DNA of 64,000 bases from QWHO01 sp039809865 (GTDB taxonomy: Bacteria > Vulcanimicrobiota > Xenobia > Xenobiales > QWHO01): positions 35,342 through 99,341 of the forward strand of contig JBDHVW010000021.1 in NCBI GenBank assembly GCA_039809865.1, written 5' to 3'. Below the pieces are notes generated by a model, which saw only the letters and a program-made list of their open reading frames with translations, had not been told where the DNA came from and ran no database searches. This document shows positions 8,952 to 17,247 of the stretch, piece after piece. Both the position numbers and the translations under genes were made by a program. Every line of letters starts with the position of its first letter. Position 1 is the stretch's first letter.

Positions 8952-9869
8952 CTAGCGCAGGTGATACACCTCGACCCTGGGTTTCAAGTCGACGTTGGAG
9001 ACATTGGGCCAGGCGGGGAACTGGTAGGTGACCTGACGGCCGGCGGGGAGCTTGCCGAGCGTCTCGCCGAAGCGGCCGAGCAGCTTGCCGTCCACGTCGC
9101 GGATCTCGACTTTGACGTTGAGCCCTTCGACCACGCCGGTGCGCGCTTTGTTGGTGATGATGGCATAACCGCGGAGGTATTGCAGCGAGGGGTTGTCGCG
9201 GTCGCGGGTCACCCCGAAAGAGACTTTGGTCAGCTCGACCTGGGAGCCTTGCTCGCCCGCTTTCACCACGGGCCGCGCATCCACGGCCTCGGAGACCGGC
9301 AGCGCGGCGGGCGCGTAAATGTCCACGGTGCCCAGAGTGGTGTTGACCCGATAATCCGAGCCGACCGCCCGGGCCAGCGCGCTGACGCTGCAGTAGAGCC
9401 GGCCCTGGTACATCCCGGCTCCTACCTCGACCGGACGGCCCTCCACCAGGATGGGGGCCATTTTTTGCAGGCGCGGGTCGGTGGCGGGGGCGCCCAGGTG
9501 AATCAGGATGGCCGTATCGTCGGCGTCCCAGCCACAGCCCAGGGCGCGCAGGAGGTCATCGAGCGGCGCGTACATGTCTCCGCCGACCTGACGGACCGGG
9601 CCGTCGAACGGCCGATTGCGCACGAAGAGATCCATGGGCTCCTGGGCCTGCACCGTCAGGAAAAGAGCCAGGAACAAGGCCAGCAGCGCCGTGAAGTAGG
9701 GCCGCGGGGGCGGCAGCTGGGCGCGGCGGTCGAGGGGCACCTTCTCGTAGAGGTAGGGGCAATGCCGGCAACCCGAGCCGCAGCAAGCCCCGCGCCGCAG
9801 GTGGAAGCGCTCGGTGAAGACCATGAGCCCGTTCTCCATGTAGAACTCGTCCTCGGCCAGTTGGGCCAC
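8952..9869 (-). CDS. DUF5522 cysteine motif fused to a secreted copper-amine-oxidase-like domain
   Basis: A 305-residue frame with three parts. Residues 1-45 match the small DUF5522 family (NGLMVFTERFHLRRG, then CCGSGCRHCPY). Then comes a single hydrophobic helix (about 60-76, ending AQE). The rest looks like a copper-amine-oxidase N-terminal-type domain (LYCSVSALARAVG) and a beta-rich C-terminal region. DUF5522 proteins normally stand alone at about 50-60 residues. The GTG at 9869 lies one base after the thioesterase stop. Only a TTG inside the helix could start a separate second gene, so the frame reads as a true fusion or a lost stop codon. Function unknown. Confidence 0.7.
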   Translation of the reverse strand: MAQLAEDEFYMENGLMVFTERFHLRRGACCGSGCRHCPYLYEKVPLDRRAQLPPPRPYFTALLALFLALFLTVQAQEPMDLFVRNRPFDGPVRQVGGDMYAPLDDLLRALGCGWDADDTAILIHLGAPATDPRLQKMAPILVEGRPVEVGAGMYQGRLYCSVSALARAVGSDYRVNTTLGTVDIYAPAALPVSEAVDARPVVKAGEQGSQVELTKVSFGVTRDRDNPSLQYLRGYAIITNKARTGVVEGLNVKVEIRDVDGKLLGRFGETLGKLPAGRQVTYQFPAWPNVSNVDLKPRVEVYHLR

Positions 9870-9870
9870 C

Positions 9871-10293
9871 TCAATCCTGCCTTTCCGGGAAAACCCCGCG
9901 CACCAGGTCGTAGAGCTCGCCCAGAGTGGCTTTGCGCACCGGGCGCATGTCCGGCCCCAGCAGAGCGTGGCGCGTGAAGCCGGTGGCGATGAGGTCGTCA
10001 CCGCGCGTCATGCGGTACCCCATTTCGAGACGCATTCCTCGCATCCATTCGGGCTTCGTCTCCAGTCGCAGCACATCGCCGTAGTGCGCGCCCGCGTGCA
10101 GCTTGAACCCGACCTCGATGACCGGCGCGCGCAGTCCGCGACGCTCGAACTCGCGGTAGTGAAAGAGGTGCTGCTCGAAGAACTCGGTCCGCCCCACCTC
10201 GAAATAGACCGGGAAGTGGGAGTGGTGCACCACGCCCATCATGTCGGTCTCCGCATAGCGCACGGCCAGTTGCGTCACTTGAACGATGTTCAC
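9871..10293 (-). CDS. 4-hydroxybenzoyl-CoA-type (YbgC-like) thioesterase
   Basis: A 140-residue hot-dog-fold acyl-CoA thioesterase. The catalytic signature is clear: VRYAETDMMGVVHHSHFPVY, with the Asp and the His-His pair of the 4HBT family. Residues after it (GFKLHAGAHYGDVL) also fit. The longer frame to 10383 would run through the divergent HAD gene, so the GTG at 10293 (followed by NIVQVTQLAVRY) is chosen. The substrate is unknown. Its stop is directly followed by the DUF5522-fusion start, so the two are probably co-transcribed. Confidence 0.85.
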   Translation of the reverse strand: MNIVQVTQLAVRYAETDMMGVVHHSHFPVYFEVGRTEFFEQHLFHYREFERRGLRAPVIEVGFKLHAGAHYGDVLRLETKPEWMRGMRLEMGYRMTRGDDLIATGFTRHALLGPDMRPVRKATLGELYDLVRGVFPERQD

Positions 10294-10330
10294 GCAGGCA
10301 GATTCGCTTTCGCCCGGAAAGGTCCCCGCC

Positions 10331-10966
10331 ATGAGCTGCATCCTGTTTGACTGGGACGGCGTTCTGGCCGACTCCCAGAACATGTACTTCCGTCTCTATC
10401 GCGCCCTGGCGGAGAATTTTGGGAAAACGGCCCCGGTCGATTCCGAGCAGGGCTTTCGCGACTGGTACGAAGCGCGTTGGGAGGACAACTACTACGCGAT
10501 GGGCTTCACGCCCGAGGAGCTTCCGGCCGCGCTGCAGTGGGCCGTCGACTGGCTCGATTACACCAAAGTGCAGCTCTTTCCCGGAGTTCCCGCCATGCTG
10601 CGCTCCCTGAGCGCGGAATGGCCCCTGGCGGTCGTCTCCACGACCCCTTCCCCCCTCATCCGGGAGCGGCTGGCCGCCGCCGGCCTCCAGGACGTGTTCC
10701 GCCTGGTGACGGGCGGCGAGGACGGCTCCAGCGAGAAGGTGGAGAAGATCGACCTGACGCTCGAGCGGCTCGGCACGCGCCGCGGACTGATGGTCGGAGA
10801 CACCGTGATGGACATCGAGTCGGCCGCCCACCACGGTCTGACGACAGTGGCCGCCAGCTACGGCTGGCAGAGCCCGGCCCGGGTTCTGGCCGCGGGGCCG
10901 ACCTACGAGGCTGCCAGCCCCGACCAGCTCGAGGAGATCATCCGTCAGGCCATGCGCACTTTGTGA
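10331..10966 (+). CDS. HAD-superfamily phosphatase, phosphoglycolate-phosphatase-like
   Basis: A 211-residue HAD hydrolase. Motif I is FDWDGVLADSQ (nucleophile Asp, then the acid/base Asp), motif II is VVSTTP, and motif III/IV is around GLMVGDTVMDIESAAHHG. A helical cap sits between motifs I and II, as in Gph-type enzymes. The ATG at 10331 follows a GGAAAGG sequence at a good distance; an upstream frame extension to 10286 lacks support. It is divergent from the thioesterase with only 37 bases between the starts. Confidence 0.85.
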   Translation: MSCILFDWDGVLADSQNMYFRLYRALAENFGKTAPVDSEQGFRDWYEARWEDNYYAMGFTPEELPAALQWAVDWLDYTKVQLFPGVPAMLRSLSAEWPLAVVSTTPSPLIRERLAAAGLQDVFRLVTGGEDGSSEKVEKIDLTLERLGTRRGLMVGDTVMDIESAAHHGLTTVAASYGWQSPARVLAAGPTYEAASPDQLEEIIRQAMRTL

Positions 10967-11080
10967 TCCAGACCACAGCGAGGGACGTGGCCGCGGGTGT
11001 AAGCTGAACCCGGGGGTCGTTTGCAGCCAAACCGGGGAACCGGTCTCCTGTCGCCAAAATTCGCTCGTAACGGAGATTCT

Positions 11081-12262
11081 ATGCCCTCACTGGATGAATC
11101 TCGTCTAGAAATCCAAGAGCTCGTCCGCAAGAACGTCGAGCTGGCGCTGGCCCTGGGCGATGCCGAGCACAAGGCCGCTGACCTCCAGAAAAAGCATGAC
11201 AAGCTCGCGAGCGAAAAAGAGCGCCTCGAGGAGCTCCTGCGCCAGCGCAACGTCGAAGCCCGCCGTCTCGAGCTGGAACTGCGCACCGCCATCTCCAAGA
11301 TTGCCGAGCTGCGCGGCACCGTGCGCAAGGAGAACGGCTGCTCCGAGTCGCTCAAGACCCAGATCAAAGCCCTGAAGGAAAAGCTCCTCACCCAGCTCGC
11401 CAGTCCCGATCCGCCCACCAGCAGCGAGCGTCTGGCCAGCCTGTTCCAGGGCGCGCCGGGCGAGGTCTTCAGTAACGTGCTGCAGGAGGTGCTCGGGCCG
11501 CCCGGGCGCGCCCTGGTGGAGCAGCTCTACCTGCGCTACGAGGTGGACATCAGCAATACCGAGCCCGAAGTGCTCTCCCTCATCGCCGACCGCCTGCAAC
11601 CGATGGCCATGCGCCTGGCGCGCACACCGGAGCAGGCCGAGCGGGTGCGCCTGGGCCTGAACCGCTGTCGCAGCTTCCTGCGCCTCCCCACCACCGCGGC
11701 CCCTCTGCGCGCCGGCCTGCCCCGGCGCGCCGAGGCCCGCATGCGCCCCGCGCCCCTGCTCAATCCGAAAAACGCTCCTGTGGTGGCTTCCGACCTGTCC
11801 CGCCGCCTGGAGTATGGGATGAAGCTGGTCGCGCTGGAGCGTTACGAGCAGGCGCTGGAGGTCTTCCAGGACCTGGCCCCCCTCTACCCCGAGTGCGTGG
11901 AGGTTTACGCCGGGCTGTTCTACGCCTACGCCGGCTTCGGTTGCTACACCGAGGCCCACGAGGTGGGACGAAAGTTGCACGTGGCCCTGACGGGGGAAGC
12001 CCGCGAGCGCTTCCTCAAGACTTTCACGGGCGTGGTCTGCGAGCGGGTCGATACCGCTTGCGATCCGTGCGACGCCAAACGCTGGTTGCTCGAGCTGGCC
12101 GAGTTGCACCGGCACAATCCGCGGCGCGCCGTCGCCTTCCTGCGGCGGGCCAGCCGCATTCCCGAGACCATCGAGGACGAGGGAATGCTCGAGCTCTACC
12201 TGCGCGAGCTGCTACCCCTGGTGGAGGGAGATCCGGAGGGAAATCTGAGCGAAGCCAGTTAG
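11081..12262 (+). CDS. Hypothetical coiled-coil protein with TPR-like C-terminus
   Basis: A 393-residue cytoplasmic protein that I do not recognise. Residues 1-110 form a strong coiled coil rich in Glu, Lys and Leu. A middle helical region follows (about 120-215), then a basic, Pro/Arg-rich linker (about 215-250). The C-terminal 140 residues look like helical repeats (YGMKLVALERYEQALEVFQD, then VYAGLFYAYAGFGCYTEA), as in TPR or bacterial tetratricopeptide folds. The ATG at 11081 has a GGAG six bases upstream, better than the frame start at 11021. No signal peptide. It stands alone between the HAD and glycine-zipper genes. Confidence 0.7.
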   Translation: MPSLDESRLEIQELVRKNVELALALGDAEHKAADLQKKHDKLASEKERLEELLRQRNVEARRLELELRTAISKIAELRGTVRKENGCSESLKTQIKALKEKLLTQLASPDPPTSSERLASLFQGAPGEVFSNVLQEVLGPPGRALVEQLYLRYEVDISNTEPEVLSLIADRLQPMAMRLARTPEQAERVRLGLNRCRSFLRLPTTAAPLRAGLPRRAEARMRPAPLLNPKNAPVVASDLSRRLEYGMKLVALERYEQALEVFQDLAPLYPECVEVYAGLFYAYAGFGCYTEAHEVGRKLHVALTGEARERFLKTFTGVVCERVDTACDPCDAKRWLLELAELHRHNPRRAVAFLRRASRIPETIEDEGMLELYLRELLPLVEGDPEGNLSEAS

Positions 12263-12386
12263 TTCTGGTCCACCGGCAACATGTGGTCAATAAAAGGGCA
12301 AACACTGTCTGTTGTGTACAGACGCCCGATCGGTGAAAATGCCCCCGCAAACACAGAAAATATTCTGAAAGGGGTCCTTCACCACC

Positions 12387-12881
12387 ATGACCATCACCAC
12401 CGCCGCTCCGAGCTACACCCGCGCCGCCAGCTCGACCTCCAGCCCGAGCCTCTCCAGCCTCGGCTCCAGCGTCAAAGACGCTCTCTCGCTCAGCAATGGC
12501 GGCGACGCCAAGCCCGCTTATTATAGCCCCGGCCGCATCATTCAGCGCGCGGCCCTCGGCGCCATCGGTGGCGCCATCACCCTGGCCATCTCCGGCGGCG
12601 GCGTGCTCGCCACCGCGGGCACCGGCGCGCTGGTCCACGGCTGCATCGGCGCCGTGGTCGGCGGCATCATGGGTGCCGTGGCCGGCGGAGCCGCCGCGGA
12701 AGGCAAAGGCGCCCTGGCCGGCGCCGCGCTCGGCGCGGTTGCGGTCGGCGGCGTGGGTGCCGTCACCGGTGCCATCAAGGGCGCGGCCCTCGGATTCGTG
12801 GCCGGCCTCATCGGCCCGGGCATGTCCCCGCCCGTCGCCGGCGCCATCGCCGGTGGCCTGATGGGTGCCGCTTTCGGATAA
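12387..12881 (+). CDS. Glycine-zipper membrane protein
   Basis: A 164-residue protein with a Ser/Thr-rich N-terminus of about 50 residues and then an almost uninterrupted series of glycine-zipper helices (GAIGGAITLAISGGG, GAVVGGIMGAVAGG, GALAGAALGAVAVGG and on to the C-terminus). Such GxxxG-rich segments pack tightly in membranes and occur in surface lipoproteins, toxins and pore-forming peptides. There is no signal peptide or lipobox. AAAGGGG lies about 12 bases upstream of the ATG. Function unknown: structural membrane protein, stress protein and bacteriocin-like peptide are all open. Confidence 0.7.
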   Translation: MTITTAAPSYTRAASSTSSPSLSSLGSSVKDALSLSNGGDAKPAYYSPGRIIQRAALGAIGGAITLAISGGGVLATAGTGALVHGCIGAVVGGIMGAVAGGAAAEGKGALAGAALGAVAVGGVGAVTGAIKGAALGFVAGLIGPGMSPPVAGAIAGGLMGAAFG

Positions 12882-12888
12882 CTCCTGG

Positions 12889-12971
12889 ATGGGAGATGGG
12901 AGTAGGGAGATGGGAGTGAGGTCCCGTCTCCCTATTTTCGTTTCTCCCATCTCCTATCTCCCATCTCCCAT
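12889..12971. repeat. Heptad inverted-repeat element, ATGGGAG type
   Basis: The left arm is four units (12889-12916: ATGGGAG twice, TAGGGAG, ATGGGAG). The right arm has CTCCCTA at 12928-12934 and four units at 12944-12971 (CTCCCAT, CTCCTAT, CTCCCAT twice). The arms are near-perfect inverted copies around a short centre. It sits between two codirectional genes. Confidence 0.85.
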
Positions 12972-13015
12972 CTTGTTGAGAGGGATTCCTCGCGGGTGGA
13001 GGAACGATCTGGCCC

Positions 13016-13393
13016 ATGCGAACGGTGCTCGTGATCGACGATGAAGACGACATTCGCGAAGTCGCGCAGGTCAGCCTGGAGGCTCTGGGCGGCTGGAACG
13101 TCCTGACCGCTTCCTCGGGCGACCAGGGCATCCAGCGAGCCGCCGCGGACCAGCCCGACGCCATCCTGCTCGACGTGATGATGCCCGGGATGGACGGACC
13201 CACGACTTTCCAAAAGCTTCAGGGCGAAGATGCCACCCGCAAGATCCCGGTCATCTTCCTCACCGCCAAGGTGCAGGCCGCCGACCGCCAGCGCTTTGCC
13301 GATCTCGGGGTGGCCGGCGTCATCGCCAAGCCTTTCGACCCCATGACGCTCGCGACCGATGTGGCCGCGCTCCTCAAGTGGGCCGACGAGTGA
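13016..13393 (+). CDS. Stand-alone response-regulator receiver domain
   Basis: At 125 residues this is only a CheY-like receiver. The acidic pocket is D8, D9 (VIDDEDD), the phospho-acceptor is D53 (LLDVMMPGMDG), and the switch residues are T83 and K105 (IAKPFDP). No output domain follows, so it must act by protein contact, as CheY or Spo0F do. No histidine kinase is in the window. The next gene downstream, after 66 bases, is the GspF/PilC-like protein, which raises the possibility of a link to pilus function, but that is inference from position only. Confidence 0.92.
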   Translation: MRTVLVIDDEDDIREVAQVSLEALGGWNVLTASSGDQGIQRAAADQPDAILLDVMMPGMDGPTTFQKLQGEDATRKIPVIFLTAKVQAADRQRFADLGVAGVIAKPFDPMTLATDVAALLKWADE

Positions 13394-13459
13394 CCCGGGC
13401 AGGATTCGCCCGAAAATAGAGCCAATCAGCTTCAACGAGACCGTCATTCAAGGGGGCTC

Positions 13460-15166
13460 GTGGTGTCCGATTCGCCTCAAGAACCTCCCCGGAGGCGCCG
13501 GCTAAACTCCGACCCGCTCGGGCTCGGCGACCAGACGCCCTCGCGCGAGGTTGGTTTCGATCCGTTAGGGTTGGGCAAGCCCTCTCCAGTCGATCCTCTG
13601 GCGCTGGCCAACGAGCTGCTGGCCCAGGGGGAGCCTCCCGCCCCGCCCCCTCCGGCGGCGCCGATCTACCGCCCCAACCCCTTGCCGCGACTCGACCCTC
13701 TGGGTCTCTCGCAAGAGCCGGTCCCGCCCCGGCTCAATCTCGAGCGCGCCGGCGAGACGATGACGCGCAAGCTGCCTGCGGTCCAACCGCCCACCCCCGC
13801 CATCCAGCAGCCGCTTCCGATGGAGAAGGCTCCCGAGAGGCCCGAGCTCGATCTGAAGGCGCTTCTGGCCGAAGAGCCCACCACGCGCGCCGGCGACTGG
13901 AGCCTGGTCAGCGGCAAGCACATAGCCATCGATCCGGGGAAACAGAGCCCGGTCTGGGCGCGGCCCACGGTGGCGGTGAATCCGGGCGACCCTCCCAAGC
14001 CGTTCACGCTCCCCCGCCAGGAGGCGGTCCAGGCCGCACCTCCTCCCCGTGCGCGGCACGGGCGCAAGCACGAGCGGGTGATCAGCCACGGCCCCGCCGA
14101 GCGCCTGCGACGGTTGGTGGACCGCAAGCAGCGGGTGACCTCCGACGACGTGGTGGTGTTTACGCGCCAATTCTGCGCCATGGTCGGCTCGGGGCTCCCG
14201 CTGCACCAATCGCTTTACTTCTATGCCGAAAACGAGCCGGACGCCGCCCTGAGCCGGATCGTGCACGACGTGGCCGACCGCGTGGGCGAGGGGAACCCGA
14301 TCTCGACCGGCATGCGCCGTTATCCCGAGGTATTCTCGGAGGTCTACACCGGGCTGATCGCGGCCGGCGAATCGACGGGGATGCTGGTGGCGGTGCTGAA
14401 CAAGCTGGCCGACCTGTCCGAGAAGAACCAGCGCATCCGCAAGAAGGTCTGGTCCACGCTGACCTACCCGCTGGTGCTCATCACGGTCTCCACCCTGTGC
14501 GTGCTGGCCTTCCTCTACTTCGTCCTGCCGATGCTGGTGCCGCTCTTCAGCACCCTGGGAGTGCAACTGCCTTTGCCCACGCGGATGCTGTTGCAAATCT
14601 CCTACACCATGCAGAGCCCTCTCACGTTGGCCCTGGTGCTGGCCACCCCGGTGGCGCTGTTCTTCCTCTGGCCCTCCACGCGGGGCTTGCGGGAAAAGCG
14701 CTGGGTGCATCGCATTCCGCTCGAGTTGCCCCTGGTGGGGAAGATGGTCGAGAAGATCATCACCGCGCGCATCATGTTCAGCATGGCCACCCTGCTGGAC
14801 GCGGGTTTCGCCCTGACGGCCACGCTGGAGAAGTGCGAGAAAGTGGCCGGTAATGCCGAGATCGCCTACCGGCTGCGACGGGCCCGCGAGATGCTGGTCG
14901 AGGGAGCCAGCGCCGCCGAGTGCCTCGAGCGCGCCCGCGTCTTTCCCAATGGCGCCATCCAGATGATCGCGGTGGGCGAGGAGACGGCCGCCCTGGCCGA
15001 GATGATCGCGCGCGTGGCTCAGGTCTACGAGGACGACGTCGAGCTGACTCTGCTGGATCTGGCCTCGCTCCTGGAGCCCGCGATCCTGATGGTGATGGGC
15101 GTGATCGTGGGCTTCATCGTGCTGGCGGCCGTGCTTCCCACCGTTCAGCTGCTCGACAAACTGTAG
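13460..15166 (+). CDS. GspF/PilC-type inner-membrane platform protein with extended N-terminus
   Basis: A 568-residue protein. The C-terminal 350 residues are a normal GspF/PilC with two T2SSF domains (about 230-345 and 430-555) and three membrane helices, including the end motif LLEPAILMVMGVIVGFIVLA. This protein forms the platform for type II secretion or type IV pili. The first 215 residues are unusual: Pro-rich, disordered, with four copies of a DPLGLG-like motif at D18, D34, D45 and D79. GTG codons at 13460 and 13463 both follow AGGGGG. No GspE/PilB is adjacent, but minor-pilin genes lie 8 kb downstream. Confidence 0.9.
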   Translation: MVSDSPQEPPRRRRLNSDPLGLGDQTPSREVGFDPLGLGKPSPVDPLALANELLAQGEPPAPPPPAAPIYRPNPLPRLDPLGLSQEPVPPRLNLERAGETMTRKLPAVQPPTPAIQQPLPMEKAPERPELDLKALLAEEPTTRAGDWSLVSGKHIAIDPGKQSPVWARPTVAVNPGDPPKPFTLPRQEAVQAAPPPRARHGRKHERVISHGPAERLRRLVDRKQRVTSDDVVVFTRQFCAMVGSGLPLHQSLYFYAENEPDAALSRIVHDVADRVGEGNPISTGMRRYPEVFSEVYTGLIAAGESTGMLVAVLNKLADLSEKNQRIRKKVWSTLTYPLVLITVSTLCVLAFLYFVLPMLVPLFSTLGVQLPLPTRMLLQISYTMQSPLTLALVLATPVALFFLWPSTRGLREKRWVHRIPLELPLVGKMVEKIITARIMFSMATLLDAGFALTATLEKCEKVAGNAEIAYRLRRAREMLVEGASAAECLERARVFPNGAIQMIAVGEETAALAEMIARVAQVYEDDVELTLLDLASLLEPAILMVMGVIVGFIVLAAVLPTVQLLDKL

Positions 15167-15217
15167 GGGTACAAGTTTTCTACAGGGGCGCGGCCCGGCT
15201 GTTGCGAAGCTGAGGGG

Positions 15218-15775
15218 ATGCACGAGGAAGCCATTCAAGAAAAAGTCGGTCTGATTCGTTCCCGCCTGCACCGCGCGCACGTCGCCACGGGCAAGTCCAC
15301 CGGAGAGCTCGCCGCCGAGGTCGGGCTGCCGGCCGCCGAGGTGGGAGAATACCTGACCGGCCGCCGCGACCTGACGGTGGCCGCCCTGCTGCGGCTCACG
15401 CGAGCGCTGGAGAAGCCCCTCTGGTGGTTTCTGGGCGAGCGTCCCGAGGGCATCAGCCTGGAAGAGGCCGAAGCCAGCTTGAAGAACCTCGAGCGGATGC
15501 GCATGCTGGTGGAGGCGGTCTCCAGCCAGTTCCTCCGTGTCACCGGCGGTCCCACCAGCTCGCACGAGCTGCCCCGCCAGGAGACGGGCGAGCCTCAAGC
15601 CGACAGCCAGCAGCGCGTGGCCGACGTGGTCGACCTGGGCTTCTACCGGGCCCGCGCCCGCCAGATTCTGGCCCGCGAGAACAAGGTCTCCAACGACCTC
15701 GACGAGGAGAGCGTCGAGATGATCGCCCACGGGCTCTATACGGCGGAAAGAAGAGCCTCCCAGGAAGAGCGCTAG
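15218..15775 (+). CDS. Small helix-turn-helix (XRE-like) protein
   Basis: A 185-residue protein with an N-terminal XRE-like helix-turn-helix at about residues 8-70 (TGELAAEVGLPAAEVGEYLTGRRDLTVAALLRL). A helical linker and a C-terminal region follow that I do not recognise (VVDLGFYRARARQILARENK). It is a probable DNA-binding regulator of unknown target. Its stop codon is shared antisense with the convergent aldehyde dehydrogenase inside a 12-base palindrome (15768-15779). Confidence 0.75.
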   Translation: MHEEAIQEKVGLIRSRLHRAHVATGKSTGELAAEVGLPAAEVGEYLTGRRDLTVAALLRLTRALEKPLWWFLGERPEGISLEEAEASLKNLERMRMLVEAVSSQFLRVTGGPTSSHELPRQETGEPQADSQQRVADVVDLGFYRARARQILARENKVSNDLDEESVEMIAHGLYTAERRASQEER

Positions 15776-15779
15776 CGCT
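15768..15779. other. Palindromic shared stop, HTH gene and aldehyde dehydrogenase
   Basis: AGCGCTAGCGCT reads the same on both strands and supplies the TAG stop of both convergent genes, which overlap by four bases. Confidence 0.8.
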
Positions 15780-17193
15780 TGATCGCCAGGAGGCGAATCT
15801 CGCTCATCTCCTCCATCGCGTAGCGAATGCCCTCGCGGCCGAAGCCGCTGGCCTTGACGCCGCCGTAGGGCATGTTGTCCACGCGGAAGGTCGGGTAGTC
15901 GTTGACGATGATGCCGCCGAACTCGAGCTGGTCGAAGGAATCCAGCACGCGGCCCAGGTCCCGGGTGAACACTCCGACCTGCAGGCCGTAGATTCCCTCG
16001 TTGGCCAGCTTCAGCGCCTGTGCGAAGTCGTCGTAGGGTGCCACGATGGTGACCGGGCCGAAGACCTCCTTGCAGCTCAGGTCGGCCTCTGGATCCACCT
16101 GGTCGAGCACGGTGGGGCGGTAGCACGGTCCGTCCGCGCTGCCCCCGCACAACACGCGCGCCCCCGCGGCGCGGGCCGCTTCCACCCAAGAGCCGATGCG
16201 CTCCACCTCGCGCGGGTGAATCAGGGGACCGCAAACCGTTTTCTCGTCGGTCGGGTCGCCGACCGCGAGGCCCTGGACCTCCCCGACGTAGCGGTCCACG
16301 AAGGTGTCGTAGATGGGTCGGTGCACCAGGATGCGCTGTACCGAGATGCAGACCTGGCCGGCGTAGCTGTAGCCCCCGATGGCCAGTCGCGGCACCGCGA
16401 AATCCAGGTCGGCGTCCTCGTGCACCACGACGGGCGCGTTGCCGCCCAGCTCCAGCAGCACTTTCTTGCTGCCGGCCTGCGACTTGAGGTGCCAGCCAAC
16501 CTTGTCCGAGCCGGTGAAGCTCAGGACGCGGAAGCGCTCGTCCCGTACCATCAGAGGCGCGTGCTCGTTGTCCATCGGCAGCACCGAGAGCCAGCCCGAG
16601 GGGATGCCGGCCTGGCGGGCCAGCTCGCCCAGCTTCAGAGCGGTGAGAGGGGTGGCAGGGGCGGGCTTGGCCACGACGGGGCAGCCCGCCGCCAGGCCCG
16701 GAGCCACCTTGTGAGCCACCAGGTTGAGCGGGAAGTTGAAGGGCGAGATGGCTGCCACCGGACCGGCCGGAACGCGCCGCGAGAAGCCGACGTAGCCTTT
16801 GCCAGCGGAGGCGGCGTCCAGGGGGACCTCCTCGCCACCGAACGTCAGCGTCTCGGCCGCCGCCAGCGAGAAGGTGGCCACCGCCCGGGCCACCTCGCCC
16901 CGGGCATATTGGATCGGCTTGCCTGCCTCGGCCACGATCAGGCGGGCCATCTCCTCGGCGTGGTCGGCCAGGACCTGGCTCAGCTTCTGCAACCACTGCG
17001 AACGCTCGAAACGCGTCGCTCCCTGGCGCCAGACCTGCTCGGCCAGCGCGGCGGCGCGCGCCAATTCGTCGGGTCCGGCCAGGCAGACGCGGGCGATTTC
17101 CTCGCGCGTATACGGGTTGATCACCGGGGCGGTGCGGTCGGTCTTGACCTCTTCGGTCCCGATGTAGCATGGATACAGGGTCGTGGTGCTCAT
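15772..17193 (-). CDS. NAD(P)-dependent aldehyde dehydrogenase
   Basis: A 473-residue aldehyde dehydrogenase. It has the cofactor-binding segment ISPFNFPLNLVAHKVAPGLA, the glycine-rich loop SFTGSDKVGW, the catalytic Glu in ELGGNAP and the catalytic Cys in AGQVCISVQR. The C-terminal EVFGPVT and NMPYGGVKASGFGREG motifs also match. It resembles the subgroup with non-phosphorylating GAPDH and lactaldehyde/succinate-semialdehyde enzymes; the substrate cannot be fixed. ATG at 17193 follows GGGAGAA. The frame extending to 18207 is antisense to the aminotransferase and is not real. It is divergent from that aminotransferase with 54 bases between. Confidence 0.93.
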   Translation of the reverse strand: MSTTTLYPCYIGTEEVKTDRTAPVINPYTREEIARVCLAGPDELARAAALAEQVWRQGATRFERSQWLQKLSQVLADHAEEMARLIVAEAGKPIQYARGEVARAVATFSLAAAETLTFGGEEVPLDAASAGKGYVGFSRRVPAGPVAAISPFNFPLNLVAHKVAPGLAAGCPVVAKPAPATPLTALKLGELARQAGIPSGWLSVLPMDNEHAPLMVRDERFRVLSFTGSDKVGWHLKSQAGSKKVLLELGGNAPVVVHEDADLDFAVPRLAIGGYSYAGQVCISVQRILVHRPIYDTFVDRYVGEVQGLAVGDPTDEKTVCGPLIHPREVERIGSWVEAARAAGARVLCGGSADGPCYRPTVLDQVDPEADLSCKEVFGPVTIVAPYDDFAQALKLANEGIYGLQVGVFTRDLGRVLDSFDQLEFGGIIVNDYPTFRVDNMPYGGVKASGFGREGIRYAMEEMSEIRLLAIKR

Positions 17194-17247
17194 CCCAAGG
17201 GGTTCTCCCGGGCGCACCCGACAGCCTGCCTTAAGGAGCCCACGCCA

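Noticed and set aside
13396..13412. CGGGC/GCCCG hairpin after the receiver gene
   Set aside because: Only five base pairs and no T-run; too weak to call a terminator.
13565..17170. A 1201-residue open frame on the minus strand
   Set aside because: Its 5' part is the out-of-frame antisense of the aldehyde dehydrogenase region and the rest is antisense to GspF. Composition is Gly/Arg/His-rich, typical of shadow frames in high-G+C DNA.
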